The notes under the pieces: model-generated
What the model was told of the DNA's origin: nothing
The model's input: the letters and a program-made list of their open reading frames with translations, nothing else
The model's database searches: none
Translations under genes and position numbers: made by a program
In this document: positions 9,093 through 19,520 of the stretch, one piece after another
How the letters are laid out: every line of letters begins with the position of its first letter
Position numbering within the stretch: position 1 is the first letter of the stretch
Assembly: GCF_030623445.1 (NCBI RefSeq)
Contig: NZ_CP130613.1
Coordinates: forward strand, 992,001-1,056,000
Direction: 5' to 3'
DNA length: 64,000 bases
Source of the DNA: Pseudogemmatithrix spongiicola
Lineage (GTDB): Bacteria; Gemmatimonadota; Gemmatimonadetes; Gemmatimonadales; Gemmatimonadaceae

Positions 9093-9775
9093 CCGAGCAG
9101 ACGCAGGCGGCCGGGGAAGCCTCACGGCGCCTGCTCGCGGCGGGCGAGCGCGAGCTGCAGCGCATCGTGCTCGACATGCATGATGGTCCGGTGCAGGACA
9201 TCTTCGCCGCCGTGTCGCACCTGCAGCTGCTGCAGCGCGACCTCACGTACGAGCCGGAGGCGGCGCGCCGCGCGGGGCAGGCGGCCGCGCTGCTCGAGCG
9301 CGCGCTCGGCGAGATCCGCACGCTCATTGGCGTGTTCCGTCCGCCGGGCTTCGAGCGCCGCGACCTCGGGGCCATCCTCGAGGGCCTCACCGTGCAGCAC
9401 GAGGCGATGACGGACCAGCCCGTCGAGTGCTCACTCGACGAGTCGCTCGGCGACTGTTCGCTGCCGGTGAAGATCGCGCTCTACCGCATCCTGCAGGAGG
9501 CGCTGGCCAATGGCCATCGCCATGCCGGCGCGACGCGCCAGACCGTCTCGGTCGAGCGCCGCGACGGCGAGCTGCGCATGGTCGTCACCGACAACGGCCG
9601 CGGCTTCGATTCTCCCAAGGTGCTCGCGCGCGAGGCCGACGTCGGCGTCGAGGGCGGACACTTCGGACTGCGGGGCATCCAGGACCGCGTCGCGATGCTT
9701 GGCGGGCGCTTCGCGATCGATTCGGCGCCCGGCGCCGGCACCGTGCTCACCATCACAGTCCCGGCGGACGCGTGA
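9089..9775 (+). CDS. Soluble NarL-type sensor histidine kinase
   Basis: A 228-residue cytoplasmic kinase of the HisKA_3 class with no membrane or obvious sensor domain. The dimerisation/phosphoacceptor helix is at residues 20-90 with His31 in LDMHDGPVQDIF. The HATPase domain follows, with an N box QEALANGHRHA, a G1 box DNGRGFD and HFGLRGIQDRVAMLGG. It overlaps ltaE by four bases and the LuxR-type regulator by four bases (GTGA), so kinase and regulator are a cognate pair. The signal could be delivered by another protein, since only about 20 residues precede the kinase core. Confidence 0.92.
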   Translation: MTEQTQAAGEASRRLLAAGERELQRIVLDMHDGPVQDIFAAVSHLQLLQRDLTYEPEAARRAGQAAALLERALGEIRTLIGVFRPPGFERRDLGAILEGLTVQHEAMTDQPVECSLDESLGDCSLPVKIALYRILQEALANGHRHAGATRQTVSVERRDGELRMVVTDNGRGFDSPKVLAREADVGVEGGHFGLRGIQDRVAMLGGRFAIDSAPGAGTVLTITVPADA

Positions 9776-10422
9776 CCAACGACCGGAAGATCCGCATCGT
9801 CCTCGCGGACGACCATGGCATCGTGCTGGAGGGGCTGCGCGCCCTGCTCGACAGCGAGGGCGACATGGAAGTCATCGCCGCGACGACGGATGGCGCGCAG
9901 GTGCTGCCGCTGGTGCGCAAGCACACGCCGGAGGTCGTCGTCCTCGACTACGAGTTGGGCGGCATGCGCGCGACAGACATCATCGGCGATCTTCGGGCGA
10001 TGCCCGATGCGCCGCGCGTGCTCGTGCTCACGGCCTACCACGACGGCGAGACGATTCGCTCGGTGCTGGAATCGGGCGCCGAGGGGCTCGCGCTCAAGAC
10101 GGCGTCGCCGCAGCAGACGCTGAGCGCGATCCGTCAGGTGGTCGACGGCCAGCTGGTGTTTCCGCAGGCGGCGCGGCGCTGGCTAGAAGCGCGTGGCACG
10201 CGCGGCGGCATCATGGATCTGACGGCGCGCGAGCGTGAGGTCTGGGCGCTGCTCGCCGAAGGGCTCACCAACGTGCAGATCGCGGCGCGGCTCTCGTTGT
10301 CCGAGAACACCGTGAAGTTCCACGTCCAGCATCTGTACCAGAAGCTGGGCGTGAAGAACCGGACCGAGGCCGCGCTCAGGCACCAGGGGCCGGGCGGGCG
10401 GAGCGGACCTCCGCGGGGATAG
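9772..10422 (+). CDS. NarL/LuxR-type response regulator
   Basis: DNA-binding response regulator of 216 residues. The receiver domain (about residues 7-122) has the acidic pair LADDHG, phosphoacceptor Asp59 in VVVLDYELGG and LVLTAYHDG. The C-terminal LuxR-type helix-turn-helix (about 145-205) reads LTAREREVWALLAEGLTN..IAARLSLSENTVKFHV. GTG 9772 overlaps the kinase stop; longer in-frame extensions upstream run inside the kinase gene and are rejected. Its last 47 bases overlap the convergent P-loop kinase gene. Confidence 0.93.
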   Translation: MTNDRKIRIVLADDHGIVLEGLRALLDSEGDMEVIAATTDGAQVLPLVRKHTPEVVVLDYELGGMRATDIIGDLRAMPDAPRVLVLTAYHDGETIRSVLESGAEGLALKTASPQQTLSAIRQVVDGQLVFPQAARRWLEARGTRGGIMDLTAREREVWALLAEGLTNVQIAARLSLSENTVKFHVQHLYQKLGVKNRTEAALRHQGPGGRSGPPRG

Positions 10423-11125
10423 CGGCTGTGCGCGGCGCCGCGCGCCGTACGACGTACTCGGCGACCAAGCGTTCGACGACGGCGCGCCCCTGCTGCTCGT
10501 CGCCATCCACGGCGATGACGTCGGGACCGGCGGCACCGCTGCTGACCTGGAGGACGGTAGCGTCGGCGTCGGCGCGCAGCGCGTCGAGGTTCGGCATCGG
10601 CACGGGGCGCGCGACACGGAGCTCATAGCGCACGGCCCGTCCCGGCACGGCGCGGCGCAGCACGACGAGGTCGGCGCGGTCGCGCTGGGGGAGAATGAAA
10701 CGCTGCGCCTCGGCGTCGGCCGTCCCGCTGTCGAGAAACACCGAGACGTCCCAGAGCGCACGCAGTTCCGGCGAGGCGAGGCCGTGCAGGCCGTGCGCCA
10801 CGATCAGCGCGGTCGGATGCACGAACTCCGGCGCCGAGAAGTCGCCGCTGGTGCGGTCGACCACGGGCTTGAAGACCGTCTCGCCTTGGCGCAGGAGGCG
10901 CAGGTGCTGCGCCATGAGCGCGAGGCTGGCATCATGCGGCGTGCGCGCCGCCCGGGCGGGCGGCGGGGCATCGGGCCCGCGCGGCACGGCGTAGTCGTCG
11001 AGGGCGAGGGCGGCGCAGTGCGCCGCGCCGAGCTGCGCGACGATCGACTGCGCGAGGCGGCGCTTACCGCTGCCGTGGTCGCCGATGATGGCGCAGAGCG
11101 TTGGGCGTGGGGAGCGGCTCGTCAC
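10376..11125 (-). CDS. Phosphoribulokinase/uridine kinase-like P-loop protein
   Basis: A 249-residue P-loop protein related to the phosphoribulokinase/uridine kinase family. The N-terminal loop GDHGSGKR lacks the usual Ser/Thr after the lysine. The family-like substrate region is ALDDYAVPRG and, later, FKPVVDRTSGDFSAPEF. The block LIVAHGLHGL..ELRALWDVSVFLDS matches the phosphoribulokinase motif with HGLHGL in place of the common EGLHGL. The C-terminal part is Arg/Ala rich. It is convergent to the response regulator and overlaps it by 47 bases. Its substrate is unknown; a Calvin-cycle role is not supported by neighbours. Confidence 0.75.
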   Translation of the reverse strand: MTSRSPRPTLCAIIGDHGSGKRRLAQSIVAQLGAAHCAALALDDYAVPRGPDAPPPARAARTPHDASLALMAQHLRLLRQGETVFKPVVDRTSGDFSAPEFVHPTALIVAHGLHGLASPELRALWDVSVFLDSGTADAEAQRFILPQRDRADLVVLRRAVPGRAVRYELRVARPVPMPNLDALRADADATVLQVSSGAAGPDVIAVDGDEQQGRAVVERLVAEYVVRRAAPRTAAIPAEVRSARPAPGA

Positions 11126-11336
11126 TGGGTGGGATCCCCCGAGGGTGGGGCGCGGGCGGACGGACGCCCCCCGCGTCCGCCGCCGCGCAGCCGTGCCGGA
11201 TCCGGCGAACCATCGCCGTCACGGATGCGGAGAATCTCTCGGTCTGCGCCATCGGCGAGAACGCCTGTAGGGGCGGGGGGGAGTGGGTGGCGGGCACTAC
11301 CCGAGCGGGTGGTTTCGCCGGACGGCTTCCGATGCG

Positions 11337-11365
11337 TTGTCGGGGGCGGTGCGCAGGCGTATATT
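11337..11365 (+). promoter_or_regulatory. Promoter of the SRP RNA gene
   Basis: TTGTCG (11337-11342) and TATATT (11360-11365) are separated by 17 bases and end six bases before the first paired base of the SRP RNA at 11372. This is a good housekeeping sigma-factor promoter with a start at the RNA 5' end. It calibrates the -10 to start distance used for the leaderless promoters elsewhere in the window. The 246 bases between the upstream P-loop kinase gene and the RNA otherwise show nothing recognisable. Confidence 0.75.
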
Positions 11366-11371
11366 TCACGT

Positions 11372-11467
11372 GTTCCAGGTCCCGGGGGGCTTCGGCCCGC
11401 CAACCCCGCCAGGGCCGAAAGGCAGCAACGGTACGTGACGTCGTCGTCGCCTCGTCAGACCTGGAAC
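11372..11467 (+). ncRNA. ffs: Small bacterial SRP RNA (4.5S RNA)
   Basis: RNA component of the signal recognition particle, which binds Ffh and targets nascent membrane proteins. The ends pair perfectly (GTTCCAGGTC with GACCTGGAAC). The conserved helix 8 region is present: AACCCCGCCAGGGCCGAAAGGCAGCAACGGTA read as segments CCCGCCAGG, the GAAA-type loop in GGCCGAAAGGC, and the asymmetric loop AGCAACGG. Length of 96 bases fits the small type without an Alu domain. The usual neighbours dnaX-ybaB-recR follow, with a mobile element between. Confidence 0.93.
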
Positions 11468-11469
11468 AC

Positions 11470-12795
<1,326 letters not shown>

Positions 12796-12872
12796 CTCCT
12801 CACCTTCGAGACACGGTTGCTTCGTGGTGAACGCAGTTCGCATCGCAACCTGCGGAACCGCGCCACGCGGGG

Positions 12873-12878
12873 TAAATT
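12873..12878 (+). promoter_or_regulatory. Candidate -10 box of leaderless dnaX
   Basis: TAAATT ends seven bases before the dnaX ATG at 12886. No ribosome site is evident. By analogy with the ffs promoter, transcription should start at or within a base of the ATG. It lies about 50 bases beyond the IS110 right end, so the insertion leaves it intact. Confidence 0.5.
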
Positions 12879-12885
12879 CCCGCTC

Positions 12886-14655
12886 ATGTCGCTCGCCCTC
12901 GCGCGGAAGTATCGCCCCCGGAAGTTCGCCGACGTGGCCGTGCAGTCGCACGTGGCAAACACGCTGCGCAACGCGATCCTGACCGACCGTGTGGCCCACG
13001 CGTACCTGTTCTGTGGCCCGCGCGGCACGGGCAAGACCACGTTGGCCCGCGTGCTCGCCATGGCCCTCAACTGCGAGCGGCGCCGGGAGGATCGCGAACC
13101 CTGCGGGGACTGCCCGTCCTGCCAGCGCGTGTGGGGCGGCGGGGCCTCGCTCGACGTCGTCGAGATCGACGCCGCCTCGAACCGCGGCGTCGATGACGCC
13201 CGGGACCTCCGCGAACGCGCGATGTATGCGCCGTCGGGGGAAGACCGCTACAAGGTCTACATCATCGACGAGGCGCACATGCTCACGCGCGAGGCGTGGA
13301 ACGCCCTCCTCAAGATCCTCGAGGAGCCGCCGCCGCGCGTCGTGTTCGTGTTCGCCACGACCGAGCCGCAGAAGATCCAGCAGGCCGCGGCGCCCGTGCT
13401 GTCGCGCGTGCAGCGCTTTGACCTGCGCCGCATCGGGCCCGCCGATGTCAAGCTGCGCCTGGCCACCGTGCTCACGCAGGAAGGCATCGCGGCGGACGAC
13501 GATGCCCTGGGCATGCTCGCCCGCGCCGCCGACGGCTCGATGCGCGATGCGCTCTCGCTCACCGACCAGGTCCTGTCGCTTGGCGAAGGCGCCGTCACCG
13601 CGCCCCGCGTGCGCGATGCCCTCGGCCTTGTGCCCGAGGACGAGCACCTCGCCCTGCTCGACCTGGTCATCGAGCGACGCGCCGGCGACGTGTTCGCCGC
13701 CGTGCAGCGCCTCGCCGACCACGGTGTCGATTTTCCCGTGCTGTTGAGCGAGTTCGCCGAGATCCTGCGCGCCCAGCTGGCGGTGGTGCTCGGGGGGCAG
13801 CTGCCCGATGTCTCGGAGCGGCTGGCCGAGGAACTGCCGAAGCGCGCGACGCACTTCGCCGCGGGCGACCTGCTGCGCATGCTCTCCCTGCTCGTCGAGA
13901 CGGAGCCGCAACTCAAGCGCTCGGGGCAGCAGCAGCTGCTCTTCGAGACCCTGTTGGTGCGCTGCGCACTGCTCGACCGCACGGTGCAGATCGAAGAACT
14001 GCTGCGCGGCGGCGGGGCAGGAGGCGCGCCCTCCGGCGGATCGCCGCGCAGCGCATCGGGCCCATCGGCGGGCGCGTCGGCGGGCGCCGCCACGGCCCGT
14101 GCCCCGATGCGTGCCGCGCCGCCCGTCGCGCGCGACGCTGCCGCGCCGAGCCGCGCGGAACCTGCGAGCGTGGCCGCGCCGCCGCCGCGCCCGGCCGCGC
14201 TGCGCGAACGCCCCGTCGCCGCGGCCCCGACCGTCGCCGACGTCGCCGACGTCGCCACGCAGGTTGCGGCGCCGACGGCACTCGAGATCAATCGCGTGGT
14301 CGAGCACTGGGACGCGATCGTCGACGGCATCGTCCGCGACGGTCGCGCGCTGCTGGGTGCGGCGCTCGGACATGCGACGCCGACCGCCGTCACGGCGGCG
14401 GGCGTCGTCACGCTCATGGTCGACGCCGAGGCGCAAGCCGACCTCATCGTGCAGCAAGAGGCGGCCATCCTCGCCGCGCTGCGCAAGCGCTTCGATCCCG
14501 TGACGCGGCTCAACGTGCAGGCCGCGGCCGCCGATGCCGCGCCGCGCCGGCTCAATGAGCGGGCCGTGAAGGCCGACCGCATGGCCATGCTGCGCAAGCA
14601 GAGCCCGCTGCTCGACGCCGCCGTCGATGCGCTCGACCTCGAACTGCTGGACTGA
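12886..14655 (+). CDS. dnaX: DNA polymerase III subunit gamma/tau
   Basis: Clamp-loader ATPase that loads the beta sliding clamp and links polymerase cores, 589 residues. It opens MSLALARKYRP, then has Walker A GPRGTGKTT at residues 44-52, a four-cysteine zinc module (C..REPCGDCPSC), the Walker B region YIIDEAHML, FATTEPQKI and a sensor-type LSRVQRFDL. Residues about 375-480 are Pro/Ala/Arg rich linker, and a C-terminal tau-like domain follows. ATG 12886 is selected because the family N terminus starts here; the frame extends back to 12817 without homology. It is followed after three bases by ybaB. Confidence 0.96.
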   Translation: MSLALARKYRPRKFADVAVQSHVANTLRNAILTDRVAHAYLFCGPRGTGKTTLARVLAMALNCERRREDREPCGDCPSCQRVWGGGASLDVVEIDAASNRGVDDARDLRERAMYAPSGEDRYKVYIIDEAHMLTREAWNALLKILEEPPPRVVFVFATTEPQKIQQAAAPVLSRVQRFDLRRIGPADVKLRLATVLTQEGIAADDDALGMLARAADGSMRDALSLTDQVLSLGEGAVTAPRVRDALGLVPEDEHLALLDLVIERRAGDVFAAVQRLADHGVDFPVLLSEFAEILRAQLAVVLGGQLPDVSERLAEELPKRATHFAAGDLLRMLSLLVETEPQLKRSGQQQLLFETLLVRCALLDRTVQIEELLRGGGAGGAPSGGSPRSASGPSAGASAGAATARAPMRAAPPVARDAAAPSRAEPASVAAPPPRPAALRERPVAAAPTVADVADVATQVAAPTALEINRVVEHWDAIVDGIVRDGRALLGAALGHATPTAVTAAGVVTLMVDAEAQADLIVQQEAAILAALRKRFDPVTRLNVQAAAADAAPRRLNERAVKADRMAMLRKQSPLLDAAVDALDLELLD

Positions 14656-14658
14656 CCG

Positions 14659-14994
14659 ATGACCGACTTCATGAAGATGCTGCAGCAGGCCCAGCAGATG
14701 ACGGGCAAGCTGCAAGAGGTGCAGGACAAGCTCGCCAAGGCCACGGTCACGGGCAGCGCCGGCGGCGGCATGGTGAAGGTCGAGGCCGACGGAAAGGGCA
14801 TGGTGAAGCGCGTGTCCATCGATCCGTCCGTCGTGAATCCCGCCGATGTCGAGATGCTCGAGGACCTGCTGGCCGTCGCGCTGCAGGAAGCGCAGCGCAA
14901 GGCACGCGAACTCGGTGAGGAAGAGATGAAAGCCGTCGCGGGCGGCCTCGGGTTGCCCGGACTTGGCGGACTGCCCTTCAAGCTCCCGTTCTGA
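14659..14994 (+). CDS. YbaB/EbfC nucleoid-associated protein
   Basis: Small DNA-binding protein of 111 residues, homologous to YbaB/EbfC, which forms a tweezer-like dimer and affects nucleoid organisation. It starts MTDFMKMLQQAQQM, followed by the conserved Val-Lys and Lys-Arg-Val strands (GMVKVEADGKG..VKRVSIDPS) and a C-terminal helix with AVALQEAQRKA. The Gly/Leu/Pro-rich tail is typical. It sits in the common dnaX-ybaB-recR order, three bases after dnaX. Confidence 0.93.
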   Translation: MTDFMKMLQQAQQMTGKLQEVQDKLAKATVTGSAGGGMVKVEADGKGMVKRVSIDPSVVNPADVEMLEDLLAVALQEAQRKARELGEEEMKAVAGGLGLPGLGGLPFKLPF

Positions 14995-15001
14995 GCGACG
15001 C

Positions 15002-15589
15002 GTGTCGGCCATCGACGATCTCGTCTCGGAGCTCTCGCGCCTGCCGACCATCGGGCGCAAGTCGGCGCTGCGCCTGACGTACCACCTGCTGCGCCAGCCT
15101 GGCGAGCAGAGCCGCCGCCTCGCCGCCGCGCTGATCGCCATCGTCGAGAAGGTGAAGCCCTGCGCGGAATGCGGGAACCTCACGGAGGCCAGCCCCTGCG
15201 CGCTCTGTGCGGACCCGCGGCGGGATCGCAGCATCATCTGCGTGGTCGAGGAGGCCTCGGACATCCCGGCCATCGAGCGTACGGGCGAGTACCGCGGGCT
15301 CTATCACGTGCTCGGCGGGCGTCTCGCGCCGCTGGACGGCGTCGGGCCCGAGGATCTCGCGGTGGCGCAGTTGGTGCGCCGCGTGACGGCCGGCGGCGTT
15401 CGCGAGGTCATCCTCGCGACGAACCCCAAGCTCGAGGGCGAGGCCACCGCGCTCTATGTGCAGGAGCAGCTGCGGGACGCCGGTGTCACCGTGAGCCGCT
15501 TGGCCCGCGGGCTGCCGATCGGCGGGGACCTCGAGTACGCCGATGGCGTGACCATCGTGCAGGCCCTCGCGGCGCGGCGGGCCATGTGA
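15002..15589 (+). CDS. recR: Recombination mediator RecR
   Basis: RecR works with RecO/RecF to load RecA on gapped DNA. The 195-residue protein has an N-terminal helix-hairpin region (SRLPTIGRKSALRLTYHLL), a C4 zinc finger (CAECGNLTEASPCALC, about 57-72), a Toprim domain with ICVVEEASDI, and the C-terminal LARGLPIGGDLEYADG (Walker-like motif). GTG 15002 is chosen because homology begins at SAIDDLVSELSRLP; the frame extends upstream inside ybaB. The stop overlaps the GTG of the next small gene. Confidence 0.95.
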   Translation: MSAIDDLVSELSRLPTIGRKSALRLTYHLLRQPGEQSRRLAAALIAIVEKVKPCAECGNLTEASPCALCADPRRDRSIICVVEEASDIPAIERTGEYRGLYHVLGGRLAPLDGVGPEDLAVAQLVRRVTAGGVREVILATNPKLEGEATALYVQEQLRDAGVTVSRLARGLPIGGDLEYADGVTIVQALAARRAM

Positions 15590-15855
15590 GGGCGCGGCAC
15601 GCCTTCGCGCTCGGCCTCGCGCTCGGCGCCGTCGGGGGCTACGTCTGGTGGACGCGCGAACAGGCGCGCCATCGCCAGGCCCTCTATCACCGCACGCCCC
15701 TGCGGCGGCTCGCCGCGCTCGGCTGGCTCAGCGGCCAGGCCGGATCCGCAGATGCAGTGCTGCTGTTGCGTGAGTACCTTGAGTGGGAGCAAAATCCGGT
15801 ATTGCAGCGCCGCGCCCGGCGCCTCCTCGCACGCTTCGAACACGCCCTCGCATAG
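15586..15855 (+). CDS. Small membrane-anchored protein
   Basis: Predicted 89-residue protein starting at a GTG that overlaps the recR stop (GTGA). Residues 5-22 form one hydrophobic segment (AFALGLALGAVGGYVWW). The rest is a basic helical region with RRLAALGWLSGQAG..AVLLLREYLEWEQNP and RRARRLLARFEHALA, reminiscent of a HEAT-like helical pair. I do not recognise the family. The tight junctions with recR and the roadblock gene support that it is translated. Confidence 0.65.
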   Translation: MRARHAFALGLALGAVGGYVWWTREQARHRQALYHRTPLRRLAALGWLSGQAGSADAVLLLREYLEWEQNPVLQRRARRLLARFEHALA

Positions 15856-15864
15856 GACGGGACG

Positions 15865-16350
15865 ATGGCCGTAGGCTCCGCTAGCTGGTCCTTCACGGAA
15901 GAAGACTTCGGCGCCATCACGCGCGCGCTGCAGAAGTTCCTGGGCGAGACCAACGCCCGCTGCGCGCTGCTCGTGGACCGCTCGGGCCAGCTCGTGGCCA
16001 CGGTGGGCGAACAGCCGACCTTCGACCCGACGGCCTTCGCGACGCTCACGGCCGCCGACTTCTCCGCCAACGACCAGCTCGCCCAGCTGATCGGCGAGAC
16101 GGACTTCAATTCGCTGTTCCACCAGGGCGAGAAGGAATCGATGTACCTCGCCGACGTGGCCCGCCGCGTCATCCTCGTGGCGCTCTTCGACAACCGCACG
16201 ACGCTTGGCCTCGTGCGCCTCAAGATCAAGGACACGGTGAGCGAACTGACCAAGCTGTTCCACGAAGTCTTCCAGCGCGGCAAGTCGGCCACGCAGCAGC
16301 CCGGGCTCCTCGCCGGCGCCGACGACGAAATCGACCAGCTGTTCGGATAA
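15865..16350 (+). CDS. Roadblock/LC7-domain protein, MglB-like
   Basis: Cytoplasmic roadblock/LC7 protein of 161 residues, the class that acts as GTPase-activating partner of MglA-type small GTPases. The core is at about residues 10-125: [31 protein letters not shown], and the later strand [22 protein letters not shown] flexible C-terminal stretch ends DDEIDQLFG. The GTPase gene starts 11 bases downstream behind a GGAG ribosome site, so the two are very likely partners. Confidence 0.88.
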   Translation: MAVGSASWSFTEEDFGAITRALQKFLGETNARCALLVDRSGQLVATVGEQPTFDPTAFATLTAADFSANDQLAQLIGETDFNSLFHQGEKESMYLADVARRVILVALFDNRTTLGLVRLKIKDTVSELTKLFHEVFQRGKSATQQPGLLAGADDEIDQLFG

Positions 16351-16361
16351 GGAGAACAGCC

Positions 16362-17039
<678 letters not shown>

Positions 17040-17051
17040 GCGAGGGCCGCG

Positions 17052-17735
17052 GTGAACCTCCCGAACCTCATCTCTGCGGGGCGCATCGTCGCCGCGCCGT
17101 TCATCGCGGCGCTGCCGTTCGTCGACTCCGTCGGCGTGCGCTTCTTCGCCTTCGCGCTGTACCTGATCACCGCGATCAGCGACCACATCGACGGCAAGAT
17201 CGCCCGGGCCCGCGGGCTCATCACCGATCTCGGCAAGATCCTCGATCCGCTCGCCGACAAGCTGCTGCTCCTCGGCTGCTTCGTCCCGATGTTCCTGCTG
17301 CAGGCGCCGGCCAACGACCCCCTGCGCCTGCTCTTGCCCGACACCGCCGAGGGTTCGGAACACTTCTTCGTGACCTTCGGACTCGGCCCCGTGTACTTCC
17401 CTTGGTGGGTCCTGGTCCCGATCGTCGGCCGCGAAGCGTTCATGACGTGGTTCCGCGGATTCGCGCAGGCCCGCGGTATCGTCATCGCGGCGCAGTCGCT
17501 GGGCAAGTGGAAGGCGGGGTTCCAGTACACGTGGATGGGTGCGGCGTTCGCGTGGTTCGCCCTGCGCCTGCTCTATGAGCGCAAGGGGTGGTGGGGCCTG
17601 CCGGCGGCCGACATCGGCGCGCGCGTGCTGGGTACGATCGGCGCGGTCACCATGATCGTCGCGCTGCTGCTCACGCTGATCTCGCTCGCCGACTATCTCG
17701 TCCGCCACCGCCGCGTCTTCACGACGCGCGCCTGA
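17052..17735 (+). CDS. pgsA: CDP-diacylglycerol-glycerol-3-phosphate phosphatidyltransferase
   Basis: Integral membrane enzyme making phosphatidylglycerol phosphate, the committed step to phosphatidylglycerol. The CDP-alcohol phosphotransferase signature is complete: D-H-I-D-G-K-I-A-R, then G eight residues on and DPLAD (about residues 36-61). It has 227 residues and several hydrophobic helices, with an internal loop richer than in E. coli PgsA. GTG start 12 bases after the GTPase. cinA follows after seven bases, a common pgsA-cinA arrangement. Confidence 0.88.
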   Translation: MNLPNLISAGRIVAAPFIAALPFVDSVGVRFFAFALYLITAISDHIDGKIARARGLITDLGKILDPLADKLLLLGCFVPMFLLQAPANDPLRLLLPDTAEGSEHFFVTFGLGPVYFPWWVLVPIVGREAFMTWFRGFAQARGIVIAAQSLGKWKAGFQYTWMGAAFAWFALRLLYERKGWWGLPAADIGARVLGTIGAVTMIVALLLTLISLADYLVRHRRVFTTRA

Positions 17736-17742
17736 GCGCTCG

Positions 17743-19407
17743 ATGGACGTCGAACTCGTCAGCATCGGCACCGAGCTGCTCCTCGGCTACACCATCGACA
17801 CCAACAGCGCGTTCTTCGCGCGTGAGGCCGCCGCGCAAGGCATTCGCGTCGTGCACCGCGCCACGGTCGGCGATGGACCGGAGGAGATTGCCGCAGCCGT
17901 CCGCGATGCGCTCGCGCGCACTGGCGCCGTGATCACCAGCGGGGGGCTCGGGCCCACGGCCGACGACCTCACGAAGCCGAGCATCGCCGAGCTCTTCGGG
18001 CGTGGCATGACGCTCGACGAATCGATCCTCGAGGACCTCAAGCAACGCTGGGCGAAGCGCGGCTGGCCGGGGGAGTTGCCGGCCGCCAACCGCAATCAGG
18101 CGCTGATTCCCGCCGGCGCCGAGATCATCCGCAACGATCACGGCTCGGCCCCGGGCATCTGGCTCGAGGATGAGCAGGGGCGTTGGTGCGCGATGTTGCC
18201 CGGCGTGCCGCGCGAGTTCCGCGGCATGGCCCGTGAGCAGCTGATTCCGCGCCTCGTGGCGCGGCGCGGCGGTGCCGTCGGGCTCGTGGTGCGCTCGCGA
18301 ACCCTGCGCACCACCGGCATCGCCGAGAGCAAGCTCGCCGACGAGATGGGCGAGCTCGCCAAGGATCCGCTGGGCACGCGGCTCGCGTACCTGCCCGGCT
18401 GGGAAGGCGTGGACCTGCGCGTGAGCGTCTGGAACGAGCCCGCCGACCGAGCGGCGCAGTTGTTGGACGACGCCGAACGCGCGATCCGTGCAAAGGTCGG
18501 CACCTGGATCTACGGCGTGGATGACGACGACCTCGCGGCGCTGGTCCTGCAGCTGCTGCGCGAGCGCTCGCACCGGATTGCCGTCGCCGAGAGCTGCACG
18601 GGCGGTATGCTCGGCATGCGGTTGACGGCGGTGCCGGGGTCCAGCGACGTTGTGGACGGCGGCACGATTGCGTATGCGAACCACGTGAAGGTCCGCGAGC
18701 TCGGAGTCCGGGAGGCGACCTTGCAGGCACACGGTGCGGTGAGCGAAGAGACGGCGCGCGAGATGGCCAGCGGCGTTCGCACGCGCTTCGGCGTGGAGGT
18801 CGGGGTGGGCATCACCGGGGTCGCCGGGCCGGGCGGAGGCACGCCGGACAAGCCGGTGGGCACGGTGTGCATCGCGGCGGATGTCGGCGGGCAGCTGCGT
18901 TCTGCGCGCACCACGATGGTCGGGGACCGCCATGAGGTGCGGCAGCGCTCCACGCAGGCGGCGCTCAATCTCGTGCGGCGCATGTTGCTGGTGCTGGCGC
19001 TGTGCGTCGCACCGGCCGCCTGCGCCTCGTCCGGTCGCGCATCGGCCGGGAGTGCCGCAAGCCCCGCTGTGGAGGCGAACCGTGTCTACACCGTCGCGGA
19101 GGTCACGCGGCAGGCGGAGGCGCGCTTTGGGCAGAATGCCTTGCGGTACCCGCCGGAGCTACGCATCCAAGGGCTGATCGGGCGCGTCGAGGCCGAGTTC
19201 ATCGTCAACGCGCGTGGGCGCATTGAGCCGGAGTCCTTCGTGGTACTCTCGAGCACGCATGCCGATTTCACGCAGGAAGTGAAAGACGCGATTCCCACGC
19301 TGGAGTTCTTGCCGGCGCGCGTCGGTCGCACACCGGTGCGGGTGAGGATGCGGCTGGGCTTCGATTTCAAGCTCAGTGAGTTCGAGGGGGCGCGGCGCCC
19401 GGAGTGA
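17743..19407 (+). CDS. cinA: CinA fused in frame to a TonB-C lipoprotein-like domain
   Basis: The first 413 residues are a standard CinA: an MoaB-like domain (VSIGTELLLGYTIDTN, TSGGLGPTADDLT), then a C-terminal PncC-type nicotinamide-nucleotide amidase domain (VAESCTGGMLGMRL, GITGVAGPGGGTPDKPVGTV). CinA normally stops near QAALNLVRRML. Here the frame continues with a lipoprotein-signal-like stretch (MLLVLALCVAPAACASS, starting at Met414, ATG 18982) and a TonB C-terminal domain (YPPELRIQGLIGRVEAEF). No stop lies between. Either one fusion protein or internal initiation at 18982 giving a 141-residue lipoprotein; no ribosome site is evident there. Confidence 0.85.
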   Translation: MDVELVSIGTELLLGYTIDTNSAFFAREAAAQGIRVVHRATVGDGPEEIAAAVRDALARTGAVITSGGLGPTADDLTKPSIAELFGRGMTLDESILEDLKQRWAKRGWPGELPAANRNQALIPAGAEIIRNDHGSAPGIWLEDEQGRWCAMLPGVPREFRGMAREQLIPRLVARRGGAVGLVVRSRTLRTTGIAESKLADEMGELAKDPLGTRLAYLPGWEGVDLRVSVWNEPADRAAQLLDDAERAIRAKVGTWIYGVDDDDLAALVLQLLRERSHRIAVAESCTGGMLGMRLTAVPGSSDVVDGGTIAYANHVKVRELGVREATLQAHGAVSEETAREMASGVRTRFGVEVGVGITGVAGPGGGTPDKPVGTVCIAADVGGQLRSARTTMVGDRHEVRQRSTQAALNLVRRMLLVLALCVAPAACASSGRASAGSAASPAVEANRVYTVAEVTRQAEARFGQNALRYPPELRIQGLIGRVEAEFIVNARGRIEPESFVVLSSTHADFTQEVKDAIPTLEFLPARVGRTPVRVRMRLGFDFKLSEFEGARRPE

Positions 19408-19505
19408 CGGCGCCCGTACGCTCGGGGGCCCGCCGAAACGTCCGTCCGCGCCTGCCGTAGGGAGGCCATGCGCCGCCGGTATCTGCCGATGCGGCAAGCA
19501 TTTGC

Positions 19506-19520
19506 TGGCACGGCGGTTGC
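19506..19520 (+). promoter_or_regulatory. Sigma-54-type promoter upstream of grpE
   Basis: TGGCACG-GCGG-TTGC matches the sigma-54 (RpoN) consensus, with GG at 19507-19508 and GC at 19519-19520 separated by exactly ten bases. It lies 34 bases before the grpE ATG in an otherwise empty 146-base gap, correctly oriented. No CIRCE or heat-shock sigma element was recognised. An activator binding site was not identified. Confidence 0.6.
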
